From NCBI RefSeq assembly GCF_001294645.1, contig NZ_CP011868.1:1860001-1924000 (forward strand): a stretch of 64,000 bases of DNA. Reading direction: 5' to 3'. The notes below the pieces were generated by a model. The model was not told where the DNA came from, did no database searches, and saw nothing but the letters and a program-made list of their open reading frames with translations. Below, in pieces: positions 32,468 through 42,723 of this stretch. A program made the translations under genes and the position numbers. Each line of letters begins with the position of its first letter. Position 1 is the stretch's first letter. The DNA comes from Pseudonocardia sp. HH130629-09. GTDB taxonomy: Bacteria > Actinomycetota > Actinomycetes > Mycobacteriales > Pseudonocardiaceae.

Positions 32468-33640
32468 ATGAGCGCTCGCACGTCGGTGGTGTGGACTCCG
32501 GAGTTCCTGACCTACCAGCTGTCCGAGGACCACCCCCTCAACCCGGTGCGGCTGGAGCTGATGATGGAGCTCTCCCGCGGGCTGGGCGTGCTCGACGGCG
32601 TCGACCTGGTCGTCCCGGAGTCCGCGGGCGAGGTGGACCTGACCCGGGTCCACACCCCCGGCTTCCAGACGGCGGTCAAGTCCGCCCCCGAGTCGCCGTT
32701 CGGTGTCGGCCACGGGCTGGGCACCGCCGACAACCCGATCTTCTTCGGCATGCACGAGGCGTCCGCGCTGATCGCGGGCGGCTCGGTCGCCGCAGCCCGG
32801 GAGATCGCCGAGGGCCGCGCGGACCGCGCGGTGAACATGGCGGGCGGGCTGCACCACGCGATGCGCGACCGCGCCGCGGGCTTCTGCGTCTACAACGACT
32901 GCTCGGTCGCGATCGCCTGGCTGCTGGAGCAGGGCTACGAGCGGATCGCCTACGTCGACGTCGATGTCCACCACGGCGACGGCGTGCAGGACTGCTTCTA
33001 CGACGACCCCCGGGTGCTGACGATCTCGATGCACCAGCACCCGCTCACCCTGTGGCCGGGCACCGGCTGGGCGGGGGAGACCGGCCGCGGTGCCGGCGAG
33101 GGGTACGCCGTCAACGTCTCGCTGCCCCCCGGCACCGGCGACGCGGGCTGGCTGCGGGCCTTCCACGGTGTCGTCCCGTCGCTGCTGGAGTCCTTCTGCC
33201 CGCAGGTGCTGGTCACCGAGTGCGGCGCGGACACCCATGCCGAGGACCCGTTGGCGAACCTGGAGCTGTCGGTCGACGGCCACCGGACGATCTACCACGC
33301 GCTGCGCGAGATGGCCGAGACCACCGCGGGCGGCAAGTGGCTGGTCCTCGGCGGCGGCGGGTACGCGCTCTACCGGGTGGTCCCGCGCTCGTGGACACAC
33401 CTGATGGCGGTGGCGCTGGACCGCGACCTGGACCCGGACACCTCGATCCCCGCGGACTGGACGGCGCTCGCCGCGACCCGGACCCGGTCGCCGCTGCCGG
33501 TGTCGATGTCCGACGGCGCCGACCCGGCGTTCGAGCGGTGGGGCGGCTCGTTCGGCGAGCGCGTCGACTCCGCGATCCTGGAGACCCGTCGTGCGGTGTT
33601 CCCGCTGCACGGCCTCGACCCCGACGACCCGCGGGACTGA
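32468..33640 (+). CDS. acuC: AcuC-type lysine deacetylase
   Basis: 390 aa, class I/II histone-deacetylase fold. Signatures: GLHHAMRDRAAGFCVYNDCS, AYVDVDVHHGDGVQDCFYDD (zinc ligands Asp and His), LTISMHQHPLTLWPGTG, VTECGADTHAEDPL and LVLGGGGYALYRVVPRSW. In bacteria AcuC removes acetyl groups from acetyl-CoA synthetase, reactivating it. The next gene, nine bases on, encodes a GNAT/acyl-CoA-synthetase-like acetyltransferase, so writer and eraser of lysine acetylation appear to be one operon. Confidence 0.92.
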   Translation: MSARTSVVWTPEFLTYQLSEDHPLNPVRLELMMELSRGLGVLDGVDLVVPESAGEVDLTRVHTPGFQTAVKSAPESPFGVGHGLGTADNPIFFGMHEASALIAGGSVAAAREIAEGRADRAVNMAGGLHHAMRDRAAGFCVYNDCSVAIAWLLEQGYERIAYVDVDVHHGDGVQDCFYDDPRVLTISMHQHPLTLWPGTGWAGETGRGAGEGYAVNVSLPPGTGDAGWLRAFHGVVPSLLESFCPQVLVTECGADTHAEDPLANLELSVDGHRTIYHALREMAETTAGGKWLVLGGGGYALYRVVPRSWTHLMAVALDRDLDPDTSIPADWTALAATRTRSPLPVSMSDGADPAFERWGGSFGERVDSAILETRRAVFPLHGLDPDDPRD

Positions 33641-33648
33641 GACCGACC

Positions 33649-36372
33649 ATGACCGAGACGACCGACGAGACCCCGGCCACCACCCCCGAGCATCCCTACC
33701 CGCGGCACTGGGAGGCCGACGTCGTCGCCTCCGACGGCGGGATCGTGCACCTGCGCCCCATCCTGCCCAGCGACGCCGACGCGCTGCTCGACTTCCACTC
33801 CAAGCTGTCCGACCGCACCCGCTACCTGCGTTACTTCGGGCCGTACCCGCGGATCTCGGCGCGGGACCTCGAGCGGTTCACCGTCGTCGACCACCGGACT
33901 CGGGTCGCGTTCCTGGCGCTGCTCGGTGACGAGATCATCGCCGTCGGCCGCTACGAGGGGCTGACCCCCGGCGGGGGAGCAGCCGCGCAGGACGGGGCCG
34001 GCACCGACAAGCCGGTCACCTCCGCGGAGGTCGCGTTCGTCGTCCGTGACGACCACCAGTCCCGCGGGCTCGGCTCGATCCTGCTGGAACACCTCGCCGC
34101 CGCCGCCCGGGAGAACGGGCTGTCCCGGTTCGAGGCCGAGGTGCTGGTGGAGAACCACGCCATGGTGCGGGTGTTCCGCGAGGCCGGCTACGGCGTCACG
34201 CGGGCCTTCGCCGAGGGCGTGCTGCACCTCGAGTTCGACATCGACCCGACCGAGAAGTCGATCGCGGTCCGCTACGCGCGCGAGCAGGCTGCCGAGGCCC
34301 GCAGCGTCGCGAACCTGCTGCACCCGACCTCGGTCGCGGTGATCGGCGCGTCCGCGGACGAGACCAAGATCGGGCACGCCGTCCTGCTGAACCTGCTGCG
34401 CGCCGGGTTCACCGGCCCGGTGTACCCGGTCAACCCCGACGCCCGCTCGGTGCGGGGCGTGCGTGCCTACCCGTCGGTGATCGACATCCCGGACGAGGTG
34501 GATCTCGCGGTCGTCGCCGTCCCGGCCGCGAACATCGACGAGGTCATGGACTCCTGCCTGGCCAAGGGCGTGAAGGTGCTGGTCGTCATCAGCTCCGGCT
34601 TCGCCGACGCCGGTGACGCCGGCGGCACCGTCGCCGAGCGTCGTCTGGTGGCCGAGGCGCGGGCGCACGGGATGCGGGTGGTCGGGCCGAACGCGCTCGG
34701 CGTCGCCAACCCCGACCCGGCGGTGCGGCTCAACGCCACCCTCGCGCCGCGGATGCCCGGTCACGGGCGCACCGGGTTCTTCTGCCAGTCCGGCGCGCTC
34801 GGCAGCGCCATCCTCGCCAACGCCCGCACCCGCGGGCTGGGGCTGTCGTCGTTCGTGTCGGCGGGCAACCGCGCCGACGTGTCGGGCAACGACCTGATGC
34901 AGTACTGGCAGACCGACCCGAACACCGAACAGGTGCTGCTGTACCTGGAGACCTTCGGCAACCCGCGCAAGTTCGCGCGCGTCGCCCGCAGGCTCGCCCG
35001 CACCAAGCCGGTCATCGCGGTGAAGTCCGGGCGGCACACCGGGACGTTGCCGTCGCTGGCCTCGGTCGCGGCGCCGATCGACGAGTCCAGCGTGCAGGCG
35101 CTGTTCGAGCAGGCCGGCGTCATCCGCGTGCAGACCCTGCCGCAGATGTTCGACACCGCGCTGCTCATCGCCCACCAGCCGCTGCCGAAGGGGCGCCGGG
35201 TCGCCGTCGTCGGCAACTCCACCGCGGTCAACCTGCTGGTCCTCGACGGGCTGCTCGACGAGGGCCTGGAGCTGGCGGGGGACCCGGTCGACGTCGGGAC
35301 CCAGGCCTCACCGGAGGCCTTCGCCGGCGCGGTCCGCGCGACCCTGGACGGCGACGTCCGCCCGGACGCACTCATCGCGGTGTTCGTCCCGCCGGTCGCG
35401 GTGGCGGGCCGGGACCACGCGCGCGCCCTGCGTGACGCGGCGGCCGGCGCCGGGGTCCCGGTCGTCGCGGTGTTCCTGGCCGCGGAGGGCATCCCGGCCG
35501 AGCTGTCGGTCCCCGGAACCGACGGCACCCCCGGCCGCGGGTCGGTGCCGAGCTTCGCCAGTCCCGAACGGGCGACGTCGGCGCTGGGCCGGGTCAGCCG
35601 CTACGCGCAGTGGCGCGACACCGCCGTCGGGGAGTTCGTCGTGCCCGATGGCATCGACGCCGACCGGGCGCGCGAGCTCGTGGCGTCGTTCGGCCCGGAC
35701 GTCACGCCCCTCACCGACGACGAGGCGGTCGACCTGCTCGCCTGCTACGGCCTGGAGGTGATCACCTTCCGTCGGGCGAAGGGCGCCGACGACGCCGTCG
35801 CCGCCGCCGGGGAGCTCGGCTACCCGGTCGTCATCAAGTCGACCGCGGACCAGTGGCGTCACCGCGGCGACTTCGTCGGGGTGCGCCTGGACCTGGTCTC
35901 GGAGGAGGCGCTGCGCGCCGCGCACGCGGAGCTGTCACGGGTCACCGGCTCCGACGAGGTCTACGTGCAGCGGATGGCGCCGAAGGGCACCTCGTGCACG
36001 GTGGAGGTCGTCGACGACCCGTCGTTCGGGTCGCTGGTCGCGTTCGGGCTGTCCGGGATGGCGACCGAGCTGCTCGACGACCGTGCCTACCGCGTCCTGC
36101 CGGTCTCGACCGAGGACGCGGCCCGGCTGGTGCGGGCCCCGAGGGCGGCGCCGCTGCTCACCGGCTACCGCGGCACCGACCCGGTCGACCTCGCCGCGCT
36201 GGAGGACGTCGTGCTGCGGATCGGGCGGCTCGTCGAGGACCTGCCGCAGGTCCGCTCGCTCGCACTCGACCCGGTACTGGCCTCGCCGCAGGGCGCGTTC
36301 GTCGCCGGCGCCCGGGTGACGATCGGCCCGGTGCCCGACCGCCGCGACGCGGGCCCCCGCCGCCTGCGCTGA
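33649..36372 (+). CDS. Bifunctional GNAT / ADP-forming acyl-CoA-synthetase-like protein (Pat type)
   Basis: 907 aa. N-terminal GNAT domain (about residues 25-200: VHLRPILPSDADALLDFHSK, VRDDHQSRGLGSILLEHLA, VFREAGYGVTRAF). Then a CoA-binding/succinyl-CoA-synthetase-like region (LLHPTSVAVIGASADETKIG, VYPVNPDARSVRG, FFCQSGALGSAILANA) and a C-terminal ATP-grasp-like domain (DLLACYGLEVITF, GYPVVIKSTADQWRH). This is the organisation of large Pat-type protein lysine acetyltransferases. The swivelling-domain His of active synthetases was not identified. The likely substrate is acetyl-CoA synthetase, given the adjacent AcuC. Confidence 0.9.
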   Translation: MTETTDETPATTPEHPYPRHWEADVVASDGGIVHLRPILPSDADALLDFHSKLSDRTRYLRYFGPYPRISARDLERFTVVDHRTRVAFLALLGDEIIAVGRYEGLTPGGGAAAQDGAGTDKPVTSAEVAFVVRDDHQSRGLGSILLEHLAAAARENGLSRFEAEVLVENHAMVRVFREAGYGVTRAFAEGVLHLEFDIDPTEKSIAVRYAREQAAEARSVANLLHPTSVAVIGASADETKIGHAVLLNLLRAGFTGPVYPVNPDARSVRGVRAYPSVIDIPDEVDLAVVAVPAANIDEVMDSCLAKGVKVLVVISSGFADAGDAGGTVAERRLVAEARAHGMRVVGPNALGVANPDPAVRLNATLAPRMPGHGRTGFFCQSGALGSAILANARTRGLGLSSFVSAGNRADVSGNDLMQYWQTDPNTEQVLLYLETFGNPRKFARVARRLARTKPVIAVKSGRHTGTLPSLASVAAPIDESSVQALFEQAGVIRVQTLPQMFDTALLIAHQPLPKGRRVAVVGNSTAVNLLVLDGLLDEGLELAGDPVDVGTQASPEAFAGAVRATLDGDVRPDALIAVFVPPVAVAGRDHARALRDAAAGAGVPVVAVFLAAEGIPAELSVPGTDGTPGRGSVPSFASPERATSALGRVSRYAQWRDTAVGEFVVPDGIDADRARELVASFGPDVTPLTDDEAVDLLACYGLEVITFRRAKGADDAVAAAGELGYPVVIKSTADQWRHRGDFVGVRLDLVSEEALRAAHAELSRVTGSDEVYVQRMAPKGTSCTVEVVDDPSFGSLVAFGLSGMATELLDDRAYRVLPVSTEDAARLVRAPRAAPLLTGYRGTDPVDLAALEDVVLRIGRLVEDLPQVRSLALDPVLASPQGAFVAGARVTIGPVPDRRDAGPRRLR

Positions 36373-36526
36373 CCGGCCCGCGCCCCTGCGCCCGGACCGC
36401 GAGCCGCGGCCCCGGGGACGCCGCGCCCGGGGCCCCGCGCCACGGAGAACGCCGCGCCCGGGACGCCGCGCCGTGCCGCGCCAGAGGACACCGTCGCACC
36501 CCGTGACCGCGCGTGGCACCCCGCGC

Positions 36527-36539
36527 GGGGGGGGGGGGG
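36527..36539 (+). repeat. Run of 13 G residues in the acyltransferase-fumarase gap
   Basis: A homopolymer of 13 G in the 252-bp gap between the stops of two convergent genes, which is otherwise a very GC-rich stretch with near-repeats of CGCGCCCGGG(G/A). No gene seen. Likely length-variable or hard to sequence. Confidence 0.9.
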
Positions 36540-36624
36540 CGACACGACGTCCCGGGGTGCGACGGCGCGGCGCCACGGCGCGGTGCCGGAGCGCCCGGCG
36601 GGGGCGCACCGGGCAGCGTCGGGC

Positions 36625-38274
<1,650 letters not shown>

Positions 38275-38344
38275 GGCGGCGACGCTACCGGCCGTCGCCG
38301 GGCGGGCACCGCAGGTGGAGACGCAGGCGACGTGTGAGACGCAT

Positions 38345-38366
38345 TAAACGGATGACCCTCCGTTTA
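38345..38366. promoter_or_regulatory. Perfect TAAACGGA-N6-TCCGTTTA operator-like repeat
   Basis: Perfect 8-bp inverted arms in an AT-rich island, 19 bp before the ATG of the molybdenum hydroxylase gene and 70 bp from the fumarase start. Symmetry and position suggest a TetR-type repressor site overlapping the promoter. No candidate regulator gene is adjacent. Confidence 0.7.
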
Positions 38367-38385
38367 GTGCTGTAGTGTGGACCAC

Positions 38386-40761
38386 ATGCCTGGCTCGATC
38401 CTGGGAACCTCCGTCCGCCGCGTCGAGGACGCCGACCTGATCACCGGTGCGAGCACCTTCGTCGGGAACCTGGTCCTCGGTGCCGACGCACCGGCGGGCC
38501 TCGCCCACGTCGCGTTCGTCCGCTCGCCGGTGGCGCACGCGCTGCTCACCGGCATCGACACCACCGCCGCCGCGGCCGCGCCCGGCGTCCTCGCCGTGTA
38601 CACCGCGGTCGACCTCGACCTGCCCGCCCACCACGGCCTGATGGTCCTCAACCCCGCGCTGCCGCGCCCGCCGCTGGCGACCGACCGGGTCCGGTTCGTC
38701 GGCGAGGCGGTGGCACTGGTCGTCGCCGAGAGCCGCGCCGCCGCCGTCGACGCCACCGAGCTCGTCGAGGTCGACTACGACCCGCTGCCCGCGGTCACCG
38801 ACATCGAGGCCGCGCTCGCCGACGACGCCCCGCTGCAGTTCCCCGAGCAGGGCAGCAACCTCGCCGCGGGTGAGCGGGGGACCGGCGACCCGCTGCAGGG
38901 CGCCGAGGTCGTCGTCCGCGCGCGGATGGTGAACCAGCGCGTCGCGGCCGTCCCGATGGAGGGCAACGCGATCGTCGCCGACCCGACGACCGCCGACTTC
39001 CCGCTGACCGTGCACGTCTCCACCCAGATGCCGCACGGCTTCCGCACCCAGCTCGCCGGGCTGACCGGGCTGGAACCCGAGCAGGTCCGGGTGATCGCCC
39101 CGCACGTCGGCGGCGGGTTCGGCGCGAAGGCCGGTGTGCTCGCCGAGCACACCGCGACCGTCGCCGCCGCCCGGGCGCTCGGGCGGCCGCTGGCCTGGAT
39201 CGAGACCCGCTCGGAGAACCTCGTCTCGATGCCGCACGGCCGCGGACAGGTCGGCTACTACGAGCTCGGCCTCACCCGCGACGGCCGGATGACCGGCTTG
39301 CGCGTGCGGGTCGTCGGCGACTCGGGGGCCTACGCCGGGTTCGGCGGCGCGCTCCCGCTGCACACGACCTACCTCATGGCGACCGGCGTCTACGACGTCA
39401 CGAACCTGCGCTACGACGCCGTGTCCGCGCTGACCAACACCACCCCGATGGGTGCCTTCCGCGGCGCGGGGCGCCCCGAGGCCGCCGCGCACCTGGAGCG
39501 CCTGGTCGACCTCGCCGCCGTCGAGCTGGGCATCGACCCGGTCGAGCTGCGCCGGCGCAACCTGCTCGCGCCCGACGTCTTCCCCTACACCACCCCGACC
39601 GGCGCCCGGTACGACGTCGGCGACTACGACCTGCCGCTGCGCGAGGCCCTGCGCATCGCCGGCTACGACGAGCTGCGCGCCGAGCAGGCCCGCCGCCGCG
39701 AGGCGGGCGTCCCGGTGCGCCTGGGCATCGGCATCGCGGTCTACGTCGAGGTCACCGCCGGTGGCGGGGGCGGCGAGTACGGCTCGGTGACCGTGCACGC
39801 CGACGGCTCGGCGACGGTGTCGGCGGGCACCTCGGCGCACGGTCAGGGACACGCGACCTCGTTCGCGATGCTGGTGTCGGACCGGCTCGGCATCCCGATG
39901 GACCGGATCCGCTACGTCCAGTCCGACACCGCGCTCGTCCCGCGCGGCGCCGGGACCGGCGGTTCGCGGTCGCTGCAGCTCGGTGGGACCGCGGTGTCCG
40001 AGGCCGCGCACGAGCTCCACGAGCGGGCCCGCAAGCTCGCCGCGCACCTGCTGGAGGCCGCCGCGGAGGACGTCGAGATCACCGACGACGGCACCTTCGG
40101 GGTCGCCGGGGTGCCCGGCGGGCCGACCGTGAGCTGGAGCGACGTGCACCGGCAGGCCGAGGCCACGGGGGAGGAGCTGCACGTCGGCCTTGACTCCGCG
40201 CAGGACGGCGCGACCTTCCCGTTCGGGGCGCACCTGTCGGTCGTCGAGGTCGACACCGAGACCGGGCGGGTCACGCCGCTCCGGCACGTCGCCGTCGACG
40301 ACTGCGGGCGGATCCTGAACCCGCTGCTCGTCGAGGGCCAGCAGCACGGCGGACTCGCCCAGGGCGTCGCGCAGGCGCTGCACGAGGAGGTCCTGTTCGA
40401 CGGCGAGGGCCAGCCGCTGACCTCCAGCCTCGCCGCCTACACGATCCCGACCGCGGCCGACCTGTTCTCCTTCGAGACCTCGACGACCGAGACCCCGACC
40501 CCGCTCAACTCGCTCGGCGCCAAGGGCATCGGCGAGTCCGCGACGATCGGGTCGACGCCCGCGGTGCAGAACGCCGTGGTCGACGCGCTGTCGGACCTGG
40601 GTGTGCGGCACATCGACCTGCCCTGCACCCCCGAGCGGGTGTGGCGGGCGGTCAGCGCGGCCCGCGCCGGGGAGCCGGAGCAGGCATGGCGGGAGCCGCC
40701 CGCGGTCTTCGACGACCTGCCGGTGCGCGGCGGTGGCGCCGAGGACGATGCCGCGATCTGA
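38386..40761 (+). CDS. Molybdenum hydroxylase large subunit (CoxL/xanthine dehydrogenase family)
   Basis: About 791 aa. Mo-cofactor-binding features: VRRVEDADLITGASTFVGN, then VIAPHVGGGFGAKAGVLAEH, PMGAFRGAGRPEAAAHLERL, SAGTSAHGQGHATSFAMLVS, and the C-terminal LGAKGIGESATIGSTPA with the catalytic Glu. The loop is AFRGAGR, like form-II CoxL or other aldehyde/xanthine dehydrogenases, rather than the AYXCSFR loop of true CO dehydrogenase. The [2Fe-2S] and FAD subunits normally encoded beside it are absent here. ATG 38386 (MPGSILG) chosen; GTG 38377 is an alternative. Substrate unknown. Confidence 0.9.
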   Translation: MPGSILGTSVRRVEDADLITGASTFVGNLVLGADAPAGLAHVAFVRSPVAHALLTGIDTTAAAAAPGVLAVYTAVDLDLPAHHGLMVLNPALPRPPLATDRVRFVGEAVALVVAESRAAAVDATELVEVDYDPLPAVTDIEAALADDAPLQFPEQGSNLAAGERGTGDPLQGAEVVVRARMVNQRVAAVPMEGNAIVADPTTADFPLTVHVSTQMPHGFRTQLAGLTGLEPEQVRVIAPHVGGGFGAKAGVLAEHTATVAAARALGRPLAWIETRSENLVSMPHGRGQVGYYELGLTRDGRMTGLRVRVVGDSGAYAGFGGALPLHTTYLMATGVYDVTNLRYDAVSALTNTTPMGAFRGAGRPEAAAHLERLVDLAAVELGIDPVELRRRNLLAPDVFPYTTPTGARYDVGDYDLPLREALRIAGYDELRAEQARRREAGVPVRLGIGIAVYVEVTAGGGGGEYGSVTVHADGSATVSAGTSAHGQGHATSFAMLVSDRLGIPMDRIRYVQSDTALVPRGAGTGGSRSLQLGGTAVSEAAHELHERARKLAAHLLEAAAEDVEITDDGTFGVAGVPGGPTVSWSDVHRQAEATGEELHVGLDSAQDGATFPFGAHLSVVEVDTETGRVTPLRHVAVDDCGRILNPLLVEGQQHGGLAQGVAQALHEEVLFDGEGQPLTSSLAAYTIPTAADLFSFETSTTETPTPLNSLGAKGIGESATIGSTPAVQNAVVDALSDLGVRHIDLPCTPERVWRAVSAARAGEPEQAWREPPAVFDDLPVRGGGAEDDAAI

Positions 40762-40766
40762 CCCGG

Positions 40767-40784
40767 CACCGGCCCGGGCCGGTG
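40767..40784. terminator. CACCGGCCC/GGGCCGGTG palindrome after the molybdenum hydroxylase gene
   Basis: A perfect 18-bp palindrome starting six bases after the TGA. As RNA it would fold into a GC hairpin with a small loop and could stop or pause transcription. No U-run. Confidence 0.5.
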
Positions 40785-41101
40785 ACGCCGTGGCGGATCC
40801 ACACCTGCTGTCCGGCATCCACACCTGCTGCAACGGGTGTGGGCACCGGACTGCGGGTGTGGTTGCGGAGCGCCACGCCGGCGGGTGGCGCCGTGCCGGC
40901 AGGGCGGTTCCCGGACGGGGCCGTCCCCGTCGCCGGGCCGGCGGAACGGGCGTCGCGCTCCGTCGCGGAATCGCCCGTGCGGGTGAGTTCGGCGTGTCCA
41001 CCGGCCGGGACGCGCGCTAACCCACCCCCCGACTGTTCCGCGGCTCCCCGGTGGCGCAGACTCTCGCCGGACGGCAACCGATACCGGGAGGCACCCGCAC
41101 G
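40785..41101. other. Gap of about 317 bp without a recognised gene
   Basis: Contains a direct repeat ATCCACACCTGCTG (about 40797-40810 and 40819-40832) followed by a partly complementary GGGTGTGG. Otherwise nothing recognisable. A purine-rich ribosome site (CGGGAGG) lies at its right end, before the next gene. The repeat could be a regulator site for the downstream aromatic-catabolism operon. Confidence 0.4.
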
Positions 41102-41941
41102 ATGAGGCTCGCGACGATCCGGACCGCGACCGGGCACCGGGCGGTGCGCGTCGACGGCGACACCGCCGTCGAGACGGGGGAGACGGACGTGCGGGCGCTG
41201 CTGGAGCGTCCCGACTGGGCCGAGCACGCCGCGGGCGCCGCCGGCCCGGTGCACGAGACCGCGGGCCTGGACTACGCGCCGCTGGTACCGTCGCCCGAGA
41301 AGATCATCTGCATCGGGCTGAACTACCGCGACCACGTGCTCGAGATGGGCAACGAGCTGCCCGAGTACCCCACGGTCTTCGGCAAGTACGCGCCCGCCCT
41401 GATCGGCGCGTACGACGAGATCGAGCTGCCCGAGCAGTCCGACCGCGTGGACTACGAGGCCGAGCTGGCCGTCGTCATCGGGCGTTCGGTCCGCCGCGCC
41501 GACCGCGAGGCTGCGGCCGCCGCCATCGCCGGGTACACGGTGCTCAACGACGTGTCGATGCGCGACTACCAGCGGCGCACCAAGCAGTTCCTGCAGGGCA
41601 AGACCTGGGAGCACTCGACGCCGCTCGGGCCGGTGCTGGTCACGCCCGACGAGCTGCCCGCCGACCCGGCTGCCGGCGGCGCGCTGCGGATCTCCTCGGA
41701 GCTGGCCGGGGAGACCATGCAGGACTCCACGACCGACCAGCTCGTGTTCGGCGCGGTGGACCTGGTGGTCTACCTGTCGGAGATCCTCACCCTCAACCCC
41801 GGTGACGTCATCGCCACCGGCACCCCGGGCGGTGTCGGCGACGCACGCACGCCTCCGCGCTACCTCACCGACGGCGCCGAGATCGTCACCGCGGTGGAGG
41901 GGATCGGCGAGTGCCGCAACGTGTGCCGGGCCGTGCGGTGA
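41102..41941 (+). CDS. Fumarylacetoacetate hydrolase family protein (fumarylpyruvate hydrolase-like)
   Basis: 279 aa. The FAH fold is clear: KIICIGLNYRDHVLEMGNEL, EYPTVFGKYAPALIG, VDYEAELAVVIGRSVR (metal-binding Glu pair), YTVLNDVSMRDYQRR (Asp), KTWEHSTPLGPVLVTPDEL and NPGDVIATGTPGGVG. Members cleave C-C bonds of diketo acids. Because the next gene, in GTGA overlap, is a mycothiol-type maleylpyruvate isomerase, this is probably fumarylpyruvate hydrolase, the last step of the gentisate pathway giving fumarate and pyruvate. ATG 41102. Confidence 0.9.
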   Translation: MRLATIRTATGHRAVRVDGDTAVETGETDVRALLERPDWAEHAAGAAGPVHETAGLDYAPLVPSPEKIICIGLNYRDHVLEMGNELPEYPTVFGKYAPALIGAYDEIELPEQSDRVDYEAELAVVIGRSVRRADREAAAAAIAGYTVLNDVSMRDYQRRTKQFLQGKTWEHSTPLGPVLVTPDELPADPAAGGALRISSELAGETMQDSTTDQLVFGAVDLVVYLSEILTLNPGDVIATGTPGGVGDARTPPRYLTDGAEIVTAVEGIGECRNVCRAVR

Positions 41942-42723
41942 CGTCCGAACACCTACCCGGGGACGGCCGCGCCGTCGTGCCGCCGCCGGTGAGTGACGCA
42001 CTGGCCTGGGCCGGCGACGGTCAGGCCCACCTGCGCGGGCTGATGAACCGGATGGCGGGCGAGGCGTTCCGCGCCCCGTCGGCGCTGCCGGGCTGGACCC
42101 GCGCGCACGTGCTCACCCACCTCGCCCGCAACGCGGACGCCATGGTCAACCTGCTGACCTGGGCGCGGACCGGTGTCGAGACCCCGGCCTACCCCGACCT
42201 CGCGTCCCGCGACGCCGACATCGAGGCCGGGGCCGGGCGCAGCTCCGACGAGATCCGCGCCGACGTCATCGTCTCCTCCGACCGGCTCGCCGACGCGGTC
42301 CGCGCGATGCCGGAGAAGGCGTGGTCGGCGACCGTGCGCAACCCGCAGGGCGTCGACATGCCGGTGACGGCGGTGCCCTGGAACCGGGCTCGCGAGGTGT
42401 GGATCCACGCCGTCGACCTCGACGTCGGCGCCTCGTTCAAGGACCTGCCGATCCCCATGCGGGAGGTGCTGGTCGCCGACGTGGTCGCGCGGCTGGAGCG
42501 CAAGTCCGGCTGCCCGCACGTGCGGCTGGAGGAGGTCCGCACCGGCGCGACGCTGGAGTTCGGTCCGGGGCCCGCCGGGCCGGACGGGGCCGAACCGCGT
42601 GATCTCGGCACGGTCCGCGGCAAGGCGCACGACATCATGGCCTGGCTGCTGGGCCGCCCGTTCGACAAGGGGCTGCGCGACGCCGACGGGAAGATCCCGC
42701 CGCCGCTACCGGTCTGGCTCTGA
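41938..42723 (+). CDS. Maleylpyruvate isomerase, mycothiol-dependent type
   Basis: 261 aa. The N-terminal DinB-like four-helix domain carries the metal site: LPGWTRAHVLTHLARNADAM (His) and NRAREVWIHAVDLDVG (Glu and His four apart), as in the Corynebacterium enzyme. A C-terminal SCP2-like domain follows. It isomerises maleylpyruvate to fumarylpyruvate using mycothiol, the step before the FAH-type hydrolase encoded just upstream. The GTG start at 41938 overlaps the hydrolase stop. Gentisate dioxygenase itself is not in the window. Its 3' end overlaps the convergent gene by 18 bp. Confidence 0.92.
   Translation: MTSEHLPGDGRAVVPPPVSDALAWAGDGQAHLRGLMNRMAGEAFRAPSALPGWTRAHVLTHLARNADAMVNLLTWARTGVETPAYPDLASRDADIEAGAGRSSDEIRADVIVSSDRLADAVRAMPEKAWSATVRNPQGVDMPVTAVPWNRAREVWIHAVDLDVGASFKDLPIPMREVLVADVVARLERKSGCPHVRLEEVRTGATLEFGPGPAGPDGAEPRDLGTVRGKAHDIMAWLLGRPFDKGLRDADGKIPPPLPVWL

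Noticed and set aside
38344..41001. About 885-codon open frame opposite the molybdenum hydroxylase gene
   Set aside because: Shadow frame; the plus strand has all the conserved cofactor motifs.
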